Assembly: GCA_017307285.1 (NCBI GenBank)
Contig: JAFKFI010000081.1
Coordinates: 1-36,039, forward strand
DNA from: Alphaproteobacteria bacterium
Lineage (GTDB): Bacteria > Pseudomonadota > Alphaproteobacteria > Acetobacterales > Acetobacteraceae
Reading direction: 5' to 3'
Length of the DNA: 36,039 bases
The notes under the pieces are model-generated. The model worked only from the letters and a program-made list of their open reading frames with translations, was not told the origin of the DNA and did not search any database. This document shows, one piece after another, positions 22,718 through 30,186 of the stretch (the first letter of the stretch is position 1; every line of letters starts with the position of its first letter). Position numbers and translations under genes: made by a program.

Positions 22718-24247
22718 TCAGCGCCGCTCCAGCTTGGGATGCGGCCCGTCGATGAGCGTGTATTCTTCTAGTAGGGCGGCGCGGATCAGCCGGCGCATGA
22801 TCTTGCCTTGCGGGTTGCGCGGCAGCTCCGCCCGCGTGAGGAAGGAGCGCGGGTGCTTGTGGCGTGACAGCGCGGCGAGCGAGGCGCGGGCGCGCTCGGG
22901 CCAGCTTGGGTCGTCCGTCTCCGCGACGGCGATGATCACCTCGCCCCAATATTCCGAGGGTAGCGAGACGATGGCCACGGCGGCCGATCCGGCGCTGCCG
23001 GCGAGTGCCTGCTCGATCTCGTCGGGGTGGATCTTGTAGCCGCCGGACTTGATGACGTCGGCCATGCGCCCGACCAGATGCAGCCGGCCGCGCGCGTCGA
23101 TGCGGCCAAGATCGCCGGTGGCGTGGAAGCCGTCGGGGGGCAACGGACGGAAGCCGTTCGCGTCGACGTGGCCGATCGACATGTGCCGTCCGCGCAGATG
23201 CACTTCGCCGACCTCGCCCGAGGCGCAGCGCGCGCCGTCGTCGCCACGAATCTCGATCTCGACGCCGGTGCCGGGGAAGCCGACGCACACACCGTCCTGT
23301 GGCGGCTCCTGCGTGTAGTAGGCGTCGCACTCGTCAGGCGAAAGCGCCGCGATGGGGTTGTTGATCTCGGATTTGCCGTAGGTGACGCGGACCACTGGGC
23401 CGAACATCTCCCGCGCCTTCACGTAGAGCGCTCGGCTCAGTAGCGCGGTGCCGCAGAATACTGTGCGGATGCCAAAGAAGTGCCGGCCCTCGAAGGCGGC
23501 GACCAGCTTGGCGAGCACCGTGGGCGGGGCGAAGATGTGGTCGATTTCTTCACCGTCGAGCAGGCGGGTGACACGCGGGATGTCAACGCCGTCGAGCAGC
23601 ACGAAGGCCGCGCCGCGGTCGTTGAAGGCGTGGGCGAGCAGGCCGGCGCCGTGGATGAACGGCGTCATCAGGAGGACGCGGCTGCCTGGGCCGGGCATGG
23701 TGCTGAAGCTCGCTCGCTGCAGCAAGTTACCGATGAAACGAGCTTCGTGCGTGGTGATGATCGCCTTGGGCGCGCCCGTGGTGCCCGAGGTGAAGCCGAT
23801 GCGCGCCCAGGCATCGCCCGGCACCGGCGGCAGCGTGGCGAGGTCGCCTGGTGCCTCGGGGATGTCCTCGATGGCGACCGCCTCGCAGCCGAGATCGCGG
23901 AACGCAGCTGCTTCGTTCCGCGTCGTGAGCACGAGGCGAGCGCCGGACAGGGTGAGGGCGTGGCGTCGCTCGGCCTCGGTGTAGCCGGCGCTCAGCGCGG
24001 TCTCCGCGACACCGGCGAGGCGGAGCCCAACGCTTGTCCACACGGCGGGAATACCGTTGCGCAGCGAACTTGCGACCGGCTGGCCGGGGTCGATGCCGCG
24101 CTCGCGCAGCAGATGCGCCACGCGCGCCGCACGGCCGGCGAGTTCGCGGAAGGTGATGCCGCGCTCGCCGTCATGCACCGCGATCCGTTCGGCGTGTGCG
24201 TTCGTGGTGGCGAGCAGGTCGCTCGCCCACGGGATCGTGGCCAGCAT
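22718..24247 (-). CDS. Class I adenylate-forming acyl-CoA ligase
   Basis: This is a 509-residue AMP-binding enzyme. The P-loop motif FTSGTTGAPK is at 152-161, the A5-like motif is YGKSEIN, the A7 motif is HATGDLGRID, the hinge and C-terminal region is GRMADVIKSGGYKIHPDEIEQAL, and the catalytic Lys lies in NPQGKIMRR near the end. It activates a carboxylic acid to the AMP-ester and then the CoA thioester in the cytoplasm. The substrate pocket residues cannot be judged by eye. It lies 10 bp from the FAA hydrolase gene upstream and 23 bp from the HMG-CoA-lyase-like gene downstream, so it probably feeds the lyase with a CoA ester. Confidence 0.93.
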   Translation of the reverse strand: MLATIPWASDLLATTNAHAERIAVHDGERGITFRELAGRAARVAHLLRERGIDPGQPVASSLRNGIPAVWTSVGLRLAGVAETALSAGYTEAERRHALTLSGARLVLTTRNEAAAFRDLGCEAVAIEDIPEAPGDLATLPPVPGDAWARIGFTSGTTGAPKAIITTHEARFIGNLLQRASFSTMPGPGSRVLLMTPFIHGAGLLAHAFNDRGAAFVLLDGVDIPRVTRLLDGEEIDHIFAPPTVLAKLVAAFEGRHFFGIRTVFCGTALLSRALYVKAREMFGPVVRVTYGKSEINNPIAALSPDECDAYYTQEPPQDGVCVGFPGTGVEIEIRGDDGARCASGEVGEVHLRGRHMSIGHVDANGFRPLPPDGFHATGDLGRIDARGRLHLVGRMADVIKSGGYKIHPDEIEQALAGSAGSAAVAIVSLPSEYWGEVIIAVAETDDPSWPERARASLAALSRHKHPRSFLTRAELPRNPQGKIMRRLIRAALLEEYTLIDGPHPKLERR

Positions 24248-24257
24248 CGCTGCGGCG

Positions 24258-25091
24258 CTACTTCTCCGCGACGACGGGGTTGCGCAGCAGGCCGACGCCG
24301 GTGACTTCCACCTCCACCGTATCGCCCGGCTTCAGCCATTTCGGCGGCTTGAAATAGGCGCCGACGCCGCCCGTGGTGCCGGTGACGATGACGTCGCCGG
24401 GCTCCAGCTGGGTGAAGGTCGAGCAGTACTCTATCAATGTCGGAATATCGAAGCAGAGATCGCTGATCGGTGCGCGCTGCCGCTCCTCGCCGTTGACGCG
24501 GGTGAGCAGCGTGCTCTCGCGGATATCGGCGATTTCATCGGGCGTCACCAGGCAGGGGCCGAAGGCGCCCGAGTGATAGAAATTCTTGCCCGGCGTGAAC
24601 TGGCCGGAATGGCGCTGCCACTCGCGGATCGAGCCGTCATTGTAGCAGGCATAGCCGGCGATCACGCTTTGCCAATCGGATTTCTTCACGTGGCGGCAGG
24701 TCTTGCCGATGACGACGGCGAGCTCGCCCTCGTAGTCGAAGGTCTCGGACGCCTTGGGAGCGATCAGGTTCTCGCCGTGACCCACCTGGCTGTTGGGAAA
24801 GCGAACAAAAATGATCGGCTTCTCCGGCGGCTCGCGCCCGCCCTCGGCGATATGCGTCATGTAGTTGAGGCCGACGCAGAGAATTTTTTCCGGATTGGGG
24901 ATCGGCGGCAGCAACGTCACGGCATCGAGCTGGAAGTCGGGCTTCTTGCTCGCGTCGGATTTGAGCGAGGCGAGCTGCGGGAGCGCGTCGCGCAGGCTCG
25001 GCGCCTTGGACCCGCAATCGATCACGCCCGAGCCGTTGACGATGCCCCAGCTCGCGCGCCCGTCGGGGCGGCGGAAACTGACGAGTTTCAT
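24258..25091 (-). CDS. Fumarylacetoacetate hydrolase family protein
   Basis: This 277-residue protein has the FAH C-terminal fold: CVGLNYMTHIAEGG, FVRFPNSQVGHGENLIAP, FDYEGELAVVIGK with the two metal-binding Glu, AGYACYNDGSIREWQ with the Asp ligand, KNFYHSGAFGPCLVTPDEI, and FTQLEPGDVIVTGTTGGVG. The family hydrolyses or decarboxylates acylpyruvates and related ring-cleavage products, or hydrates 2-hydroxy-dienoates. The N-terminal about 70 residues match the short FAHD1/HpcE-like type rather than full-length FAH. The start was set at the ATG with GGGAGGAG upstream. It is central in the six-gene minus-strand operon and suggests a beta-diketone or ring-opened intermediate. Confidence 0.93.
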   Translation of the reverse strand: MKLVSFRRPDGRASWGIVNGSGVIDCGSKAPSLRDALPQLASLKSDASKKPDFQLDAVTLLPPIPNPEKILCVGLNYMTHIAEGGREPPEKPIIFVRFPNSQVGHGENLIAPKASETFDYEGELAVVIGKTCRHVKKSDWQSVIAGYACYNDGSIREWQRHSGQFTPGKNFYHSGAFGPCLVTPDEIADIRESTLLTRVNGEERQRAPISDLCFDIPTLIEYCSTFTQLEPGDVIVTGTTGGVGAYFKPPKWLKPGDTVEVEVTGVGLLRNPVVAEK

Positions 25092-25123
25092 GGCGGTGCT
25101 CTCCTCCCGATCCGCCGCTATCG

Positions 25124-25810
25124 TTACGCCCCGCCCGGCGCCTCGGCAAGCGGGCCGGGCGGGACCTCCTTGTAGTATTGCGGCGCCTCCTCGCGGCGGA
25201 ACATGCCGTAGTCGCGGATCACCCGGACGCGCCGGTGCCGCACGTCCGGCGGCACGGAAGCAAGATCCTCGCGCGCCGCGTCGCGCCACGCCAGCATCAA
25301 AAGCAGCTTGCCCGGCGTCAGGATCGCGTCGAACAGGTCCCAGCTCACCAGTCCCATCGCCCCGTCGCGCAGGCCGAGCCAGCCGGCGATCTGCTCGGGC
25401 GAGGCGTTGGCCGGCATGTCCACCGGACGCTGTATCTCGACGATCGAGATGGCGCGCGCCTCGCCTATCTCGGTCTCGTCGAGGCGTTGCTCGCGCAGAT
25501 GCTGGCCCGGGGGAACGTGGGTGTCGGAGACGACTTGGCCGACGCGGAGGTGGTAGTCGGAGAATATCTCGAAGCGGCCTTTCTCCTGGACTTCGTGATG
25601 CAGTGCGTGGGTGCGCCAGCGGACGAGCGCCTTCTCGTCGCGCCAGGTGGAGAGCGAGAGAATCCAGCCGGGTCGGCGCAGCGAGCCGTAGCGGGTGTTG
25701 TCGATAAAGCCGTCGATCCTTTCCAGCTCGGGCTTGAGCAGCTTGGCTTGCGCGAGATAGTCGTCGAACTTTTCCGCTTTCGGATGGACCTCGAAAAGCA
25801 CAATGAACAT
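25124..25810 (-). CDS. Two-domain ABM-like (dimeric alpha/beta barrel) protein
   Basis: This is a 228-residue protein. The N-terminal half (MFIVLFEVHPKAEKFDDYLAQAKLLKPELERIDGFID...GWILSLSTWRDEKALVRWR) is a clear antibiotic-biosynthesis-monooxygenase-like ferredoxin fold. The C-terminal half (about 115-200; ISIVEIQRP, then GKLLLMLAWRD) looks like a second, more diverged copy. Single-domain ABM proteins dimerise, so a tandem could form the barrel within one chain. Some are cofactor-free oxygenases, others heme-degrading or of unknown function. Its start overlaps the stop of the alpha/beta hydrolase (ATGA), and the FAA hydrolase follows after 32 bp. A role in oxygenating the same substrate is plausible but unproven. 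Confidence 0.8.
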   Translation of the reverse strand: MFIVLFEVHPKAEKFDDYLAQAKLLKPELERIDGFIDNTRYGSLRRPGWILSLSTWRDEKALVRWRTHALHHEVQEKGRFEIFSDYHLRVGQVVSDTHVPPGQHLREQRLDETEIGEARAISIVEIQRPVDMPANASPEQIAGWLGLRDGAMGLVSWDLFDAILTPGKLLLMLAWRDAAREDLASVPPDVRHRRVRVIRDYGMFRREEAPQYYKEVPPGPLAEAPGGA

Positions 25811-26775
25811 CAGGAACCTCCCGGTTCGTCGCCGCCTCGGAGAAATACTTCGGTCTCGCGGTAGAGGGCGTAGCGGCCTTCCTCAAGATGCAGCAGATGG
25901 CCGGCGCGCGCGATCTTCACGTCGCGCCGGATCGGCGAGGCGGAGAGCGCGTCGAACAGCCAGGCGGCGTCGGCGTCGGTGCAGAGGCTGTCCCAGTTGC
26001 CTCGAATGATGGCGACGGGTGCCTGGATCAGCCCCGGATCATAGGCAAGCTTGCCGGCCCAGGCATCCTGGATGTCCTGCAGCGGGCCGAGCGGTACCTG
26101 GACCGCGGGCGGCGTGCGGGCGCGGCTCTCGGGGTCGCCGTCGAGATACGCCTCGCTCCACTGGGAAAAATGGCGTTCGAGCATGACTGGGGTTTCTTCC
26201 CGCGGCGTGTCGGCGATGAAGCGGTCCCACTGGTCCTGCACCGAGACGAGCTTCCAAGCGGGTAGTCTTGGCGGCGCGGTGTCTCCGTCGCGACGCGCGA
26301 TCGGCCCGAAGAACACCATGCGGCGGACGAGATTCGGGCAGCGTCCGGCGAAGCGGCCGGCGGCGATGGTGCCCCAGGAATGCGCGACGATCGATAGCGC
26401 GGGTGTCGCGTGATGCGCGGTGATGAAGCGCATCGCCGCCTCGATCTGCCGGCTGGCGTCCTCGGCGCGGCCGAGCGGGTCGGTCGTGTCGGCGGGCTGC
26501 CGCATCTCGGGGTGCGGGTCGGACAGGCCGTAGCCGTGGAAGTCGAGGCCCCAGACGTGAAAGCCGGCGGCGCACAGCTCGTCGCGCCAGGAGCGGCCGT
26601 CGAAGCGATGGGCAATCGAGGTGGCTGAGGGGAAGGTCGCGCCGTGGACGTAGAGCACGACGGGCGCGTTGCTTCCGCCGTGCGGCGGCGGCAGGTGACG
26701 CAGAAACAGCTCGAGACCCACGTGATGACTCGGGATGCGGAACTGCTGCTCGCGCGGGTCGAGTTGCTGGTTCAT
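25810..26775 (-). CDS. Alpha/beta hydrolase
   Basis: This 321-residue protein has the alpha/beta-hydrolase core: the oxyanion strand VVLYVHGATFPS, the D-x-x-GYGLSDPH loop, the nucleophile elbow AHSWG with S133 (Ala replaces the first Gly of GxSxG), an acid candidate in IRGNWDSLCTDADA, and the late His in IARAGHLLHLEE. It probably cleaves an ester, lactone or C-C bond. The start was placed at the ATG that follows GGGAGG; the frame stays open 39 codons upstream but that part has no homologous look. It is first in the minus-strand operon and shares a 170-bp region with the divergent NHL gene, where the operon promoter should lie. Confidence 0.92.
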   Translation of the reverse strand: MNQQLDPREQQFRIPSHHVGLELFLRHLPPPHGGSNAPVVLYVHGATFPSATSIAHRFDGRSWRDELCAAGFHVWGLDFHGYGLSDPHPEMRQPADTTDPLGRAEDASRQIEAAMRFITAHHATPALSIVAHSWGTIAAGRFAGRCPNLVRRMVFFGPIARRDGDTAPPRLPAWKLVSVQDQWDRFIADTPREETPVMLERHFSQWSEAYLDGDPESRARTPPAVQVPLGPLQDIQDAWAGKLAYDPGLIQAPVAIIRGNWDSLCTDADAAWLFDALSASPIRRDVKIARAGHLLHLEEGRYALYRETEVFLRGGDEPGGS

Positions 26776-26945
26776 GGCGTGACCTCCCTTTCGGTTGCCC
26801 GGAAAATGGTGGCCCACGAACTGGATGTCTTGCCGGATCGCTTCGGCCACGCCCGAAGTTTCGCCGGTGCCGGGCCACGGATTGGCGCTCACATGGGCTT
26901 CGTGGGAAGCTTGCGTCAGGGACCATCGACACGAGGGGGATGGAG

Positions 26946-27926
26946 ATGTCGGCCATCACTGAGAACAAGCCGCTGACCGTCGGCAGTGGCGAGTATCGCT
27001 ACGAGCTGGTCGAGGATTGGGCGAAGCTGCCGCCGGGCTGGTCGTTCCGCGAGGTCGGAGCGGTCGGCACGGATGGCAACGACAACGTCTACGTGTTCAA
27101 TCGCGGCGAGCATCCGATGATGGTGTTCGATCGCGACGGCAATTTTCTCCGTTCATGGGGAGAGGGGATTTTTCCTCGGGCGCACGGCCTGCATGTCGGG
27201 CCGGACGAGACGCTATGGCTGACCGATGACGGCGACCACTCGGTGCGCCAGTGCACGTTGGACGGTAAGGTGCTGCTCACCTTGGGCGTGCCGGGCAAGC
27301 CGACGCCGTATATGAGCGGTGAGCCGTTCCACCGCTGCACGCACACCGCGCAGGCGCCGAACGGAGACTTGTACGTATCGGACGGCTACGGCAACTCGCG
27401 CGTCCACAAATTCTCACCGAACGGCAAGCTGCTGATGTCGTGGGGTGGGCCGGGCACCGATCCGGGCGAGTTCAACATCATCCACAACATCACCTGCGAT
27501 GCCGATGGCTGGGTGTATGTGGCGGATCGCGAGAACCACCGGGTGCAGGTTTTCGACGGTAACGGGCGGTACGAGACGCAATGGAACAATCTGCATCGGC
27601 CCTGCGGGTTGTTCATGCCGCGCGGCAAATGTCCGGTTTGCTATATCGGCGAGTTGGGGCCGGGGATGCCGGTGAATTTGAACATGCCGAATCTCGGGCC
27701 GCGTCTGTCGATCGTCGACAACACCGGCAAGCGGATCGCCCGCATCGGGGCGCTGCATCCGGGGCTGGAGGCGGGCGCGTTCATGGCGCCACATGGAATT
27801 TGCGTTGATTCGCGCGGGGATATTTATGTCGGCGAGGTGAGCTGGACGAACTGGACGACGAGCTTTCCCGACACGCCCCGCCCAGCGGAGATCAGGTCGT
27901 TGCAGAAGTTTCGTAAGGTCGGTTAG
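26946..27926 (+). CDS. NHL-repeat beta-propeller protein (peptidyl-hydroxyglycine lyase-like)
   Basis: This 326-residue protein is made of NHL-type blades: VGAVGTDGNDNVYVFNRGEHPMMVFDRDGNFLRSWG, AHGLHVGPDETLWLTDDGDHSVRQCTLDGKVLLTLG, THTAQAPNGDLYVSDGYGNSRVHKFSPNGKLLMSWG, and NITCDADGWVYVADRENHRVQVFDGNGRYETQW. The fold resembles the lyase half of peptide-amidating enzyme, and relatives are often so named, but bacterial substrates are not known. A CPVC motif and other Cys residues (C133-region HRCTHT, RPCGLF) are notable. No signal peptide is seen, so it is likely cytoplasmic. The second of two close ATGs was chosen because GAGGGGG is well spaced for it. It is divergent from the six-gene operon. 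Confidence 0.85.
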   Translation: MSAITENKPLTVGSGEYRYELVEDWAKLPPGWSFREVGAVGTDGNDNVYVFNRGEHPMMVFDRDGNFLRSWGEGIFPRAHGLHVGPDETLWLTDDGDHSVRQCTLDGKVLLTLGVPGKPTPYMSGEPFHRCTHTAQAPNGDLYVSDGYGNSRVHKFSPNGKLLMSWGGPGTDPGEFNIIHNITCDADGWVYVADRENHRVQVFDGNGRYETQWNNLHRPCGLFMPRGKCPVCYIGELGPGMPVNLNMPNLGPRLSIVDNTGKRIARIGALHPGLEAGAFMAPHGICVDSRGDIYVGEVSWTNWTTSFPDTPRPAEIRSLQKFRKVG

Positions 27927-27935
27927 TCCTCCTCC

Positions 27936-28020
27936 GTCATGGCCGGCGAAGGCCGGCCATCCACGACTTCCTTGCGTGCCGGCGAAGTCGTGGATGCCCG
28001 GCCTTCGCCGGGCATGACGG
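27936..28020. repeat. Palindromic dispersed repeat (family C), copy 2
   Basis: This 85-bp imperfect palindrome starts CGTCATGGCCGGCGAAGG and ends CGCCGGGCATGACG, with internal ATCCACGACTT and AGTCGTGGAT arms. It shares ends and internal arms with the element at 21644-21726. It lies between the convergent NHL and serine hydrolase genes and ends 6 nt before the hydrolase stop, so it may serve as a bidirectional terminator. Confidence 0.8.
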
Positions 28021-28026
28021 TGTTGT

Positions 28027-29139
28027 TTAGTCGATCGCGGCGTGAACCAAATTGCTCACGCGATCGAGCCGCGTCGAATGCCACGGATCAGGGGCGACGT
28101 AGTTGGTGAGATAGGCGAACGACACGCCGCTCTCGGGGTCGGCCCAGCAATAGGACGAGCCGACGCCGCCGTGGCCGAAGGTGCCGGGGAAGGCGAGGCT
28201 GCCGAGGCCGCGGATGCGCTCGCCCAAGCCGCGCGAATGCGGGCCGATGCCGCGGTGCATCGGAATGCCGGCCATGTAGACGTCGGGCCGGTCGCCGGTG
28301 AAGTCGCGGGTGACGAACTCGATGAGGCGCGGCGAGAACAGGCGCACCTCGCCGAGCCGGCCCTTGTTGGCGAGCGCCTGGTAGAACGTCGCCATGCCGC
28401 GCGCGGTGGCGAAACCGCCGCCATGCGGCAGCCCGGCCTCGCGGAATTCCGGGCTGTTGTCGCGCTGCTCGCCGTCGGCGGGAGCGTAGATGTCGGCGCA
28501 GCGGGACTGCTTGGCGCGCGGGACGCCGACGAAGATCTCGTCCTCGAGGCCGAGCGGGGCGATGACGCGCTCGCGGATCACCTCGCGGAAATCGCGGCCG
28601 GTGACGGCTTCGAGGATCATCGCGATGGTGAGATGCGCGCTGCGCGGGTGGTATTGTGTCTGGCTGCGCGGGGTCCATTCGAGCGAGAAGTCGCACACCT
28701 CGCGGCGCATCAGCGCATGATCGGCCCAGGACTCGCGGGTGCAGTTGCTCGACGGGAAGCCCGCCTGGTGGGTCGCGACCTCGAAGATGGTGATCTCGCC
28801 TTTCCCCCGCGCGGCAAAATCAGGAATGTGGTCGGCGACCTTGTCGGTGACGGAGACGAGGCCCTCCTCGATCAGGCTCCACAGTGCGGCCGTGGTGAGC
28901 ACCTTGGTGTTGGAGAACAGCAGGAACAGGGTGTCGTCCGTGGCTTCGCGGGTGGGGTCGGTGCTGGCGCGGCCATAGCTGCGCGAGAGGGCGAGCTTGC
29001 CGTTCCGGGCTACGGCGATCTGCGCGCCGGGATAGCGGCCCTCCTCGATGTGCTGCTTGATCAGCCGGTCGAGATGTTCGAGCGGCCGTGGCGCTAGGCC
29101 GAGGGAGGCCGGGTCGGCGACGGGCAGGGGAGAGGGCAT
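28027..29139 (-). CDS. Serine hydrolase, class C beta-lactamase/esterase family
   Basis: This 370-residue protein has the penicillin-binding/class C beta-lactamase fold. S76-N-T-K79 (SxxK) is the nucleophile motif in LFLLFSNTKVLTTAALW. Y163 in QYHPRSAH stands at the YxN position, with Pro in place of Asn. FGHGGVGSS replaces the KTG-type motif. This combination is typical of EstB-like esterases and D-aminopeptidase relatives rather than true beta-lactamases. No signal peptide is seen, so it is probably cytoplasmic. It is divergent from the 3-hydroxyisobutyrate-dehydrogenase-like gene across about 120 bp. An esterase or lactonase role in the surrounding pathway is possible. Confidence 0.92.
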   Translation of the reverse strand: MPSPLPVADPASLGLAPRPLEHLDRLIKQHIEEGRYPGAQIAVARNGKLALSRSYGRASTDPTREATDDTLFLLFSNTKVLTTAALWSLIEEGLVSVTDKVADHIPDFAARGKGEITIFEVATHQAGFPSSNCTRESWADHALMRREVCDFSLEWTPRSQTQYHPRSAHLTIAMILEAVTGRDFREVIRERVIAPLGLEDEIFVGVPRAKQSRCADIYAPADGEQRDNSPEFREAGLPHGGGFATARGMATFYQALANKGRLGEVRLFSPRLIEFVTRDFTGDRPDVYMAGIPMHRGIGPHSRGLGERIRGLGSLAFPGTFGHGGVGSSYCWADPESGVSFAYLTNYVAPDPWHSTRLDRVSNLVHAAID

Positions 29140-29262
29140 GGCACGCGGCTCCGCTGGTTCTTGGACGCGGCGATGCTAGGCCGTGGCGCGCGGCGGTGCC
29201 AGCCGGATGCTTGTGCGGCCGGGCCGGATGGGGTGTCATCGCGGGATAACGGGGAGACGGGC

Positions 29263-30186
29263 ATGACCGCGATCGCTTTCATCGGCCTTGGCAATATGGG
29301 CGGCCCGATGGCGGCCAATCTGGTGCGCGCGGGGCATGAGGTGACGGGGTTCGACCTCAACCCGGCCGGCGTGCAGGCGCTGGTCGCGGCCGGGGGGAAG
29401 CAGGCGGCGAGTGCCGGGGAGGCGGCGCGGGCCGCCGATGTGGTTATCACCATGCTGCCGGCGGGCGAGCATGTGCGGGCGGTGTGGACCGGGCAGGGCG
29501 GGCTGATCGACGTGGCGAAACAGCGCGGCGGGGAGAAGCCGCTGCTGATCGATTGCTCGACCATCGATGTCGAGAGCGCGCGTGCGGTGGCGGAGGAGGC
29601 GCGGGCGGCGGGGTTCGACATGCTGGACGCGCCGGTCTCGGGCGGGGTCGGTGGGGCGCAGGCGGGGACGCTGACGTTCATGGTCGGTGGGCCGGATGCG
29701 GGCTTCGCCCGGGGCGAGCCGATCCTCAAGGCGATGGGCAAGAACATCGTCCATGCCGGCGCGTCGGGGGCCGGGCAGGCGGCGAAGATCTGCAACAACA
29801 TGATGCTGGCGATCAACATGGCCGGGCTCGCGGAGGGGCTGGTGCTGGCGACCAAGCTCGGGTTGGATCACGCGAAACTATTTCAGATCGCCTCGACCTC
29901 GTCGGGGCAGAGCTGGGCGCTGACGACGTATTGCCCGTCGCCGGGGCTGGTGCCGACCGCGCCGGCGAACCGCGACTATGCCGGCGGCTTTGCCACGGCG
30001 CTGATGCTGAAGGACGTGCGGCTGTCGCAGGCGGCGGCGGAGGCGGTCGGTGCACCGACGCCGCTCGGGGCACATGCCGCGAAGCTGTACGCGGCGCTTG
30101 CCGAGGCGGGCGAGGCGGGGCGGGATTTTTCCGCCATCTATCCCTGGCTCGCCAAGCAGGCGCGGGGCTCGGTCGGGGAGGGTTGA
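29263..30186 (+). CDS. NAD(P)-dependent oxidoreductase, 3-hydroxyisobutyrate dehydrogenase-like
   Basis: This 307-residue beta-hydroxyacid dehydrogenase has the N-terminal Rossmann motif FIGLGNMGGPMAANL, the substrate-binding DAPVSGGVGGAQAGTLTFMVGG block, and the catalytic Lys in GAGQAAKICNNMMLAINMAGLAEGL. The C-terminal domain is all-helical (DYAGGFATALMLKDVRLSQ). It oxidises a 3-hydroxy acid, such as 3-hydroxyisobutyrate of the valine pathway, to a semialdehyde. The start has GGGGAG before it; an open frame 34 codons longer lacks such a site. The stop is immediately followed by the ATG of the acyl-CoA ligase, so the two are translated as a pair. No methylmalonate-semialdehyde dehydrogenase is nearby. 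Confidence 0.92.
   Translation: MTAIAFIGLGNMGGPMAANLVRAGHEVTGFDLNPAGVQALVAAGGKQAASAGEAARAADVVITMLPAGEHVRAVWTGQGGLIDVAKQRGGEKPLLIDCSTIDVESARAVAEEARAAGFDMLDAPVSGGVGGAQAGTLTFMVGGPDAGFARGEPILKAMGKNIVHAGASGAGQAAKICNNMMLAINMAGLAEGLVLATKLGLDHAKLFQIASTSSGQSWALTTYCPSPGLVPTAPANRDYAGGFATALMLKDVRLSQAAAEAVGAPTPLGAHAAKLYAALAEAGEAGRDFSAIYPWLAKQARGSVGEG

Noticed and set aside
20273-26775. Leucine/isovalerate or acyclic terpene (Atu-type) degradation cluster
   Set aside because: There is an HMG-CoA-lyase-like gene, but no biotin-dependent acyl-CoA carboxylase subunits are present, which both pathways need.
28027-29139. Antibiotic-resistance beta-lactamase
   Set aside because: No signal peptide, Pro instead of Asn in the YxN motif and HGG in place of KTG point to an esterase or peptidase relative.
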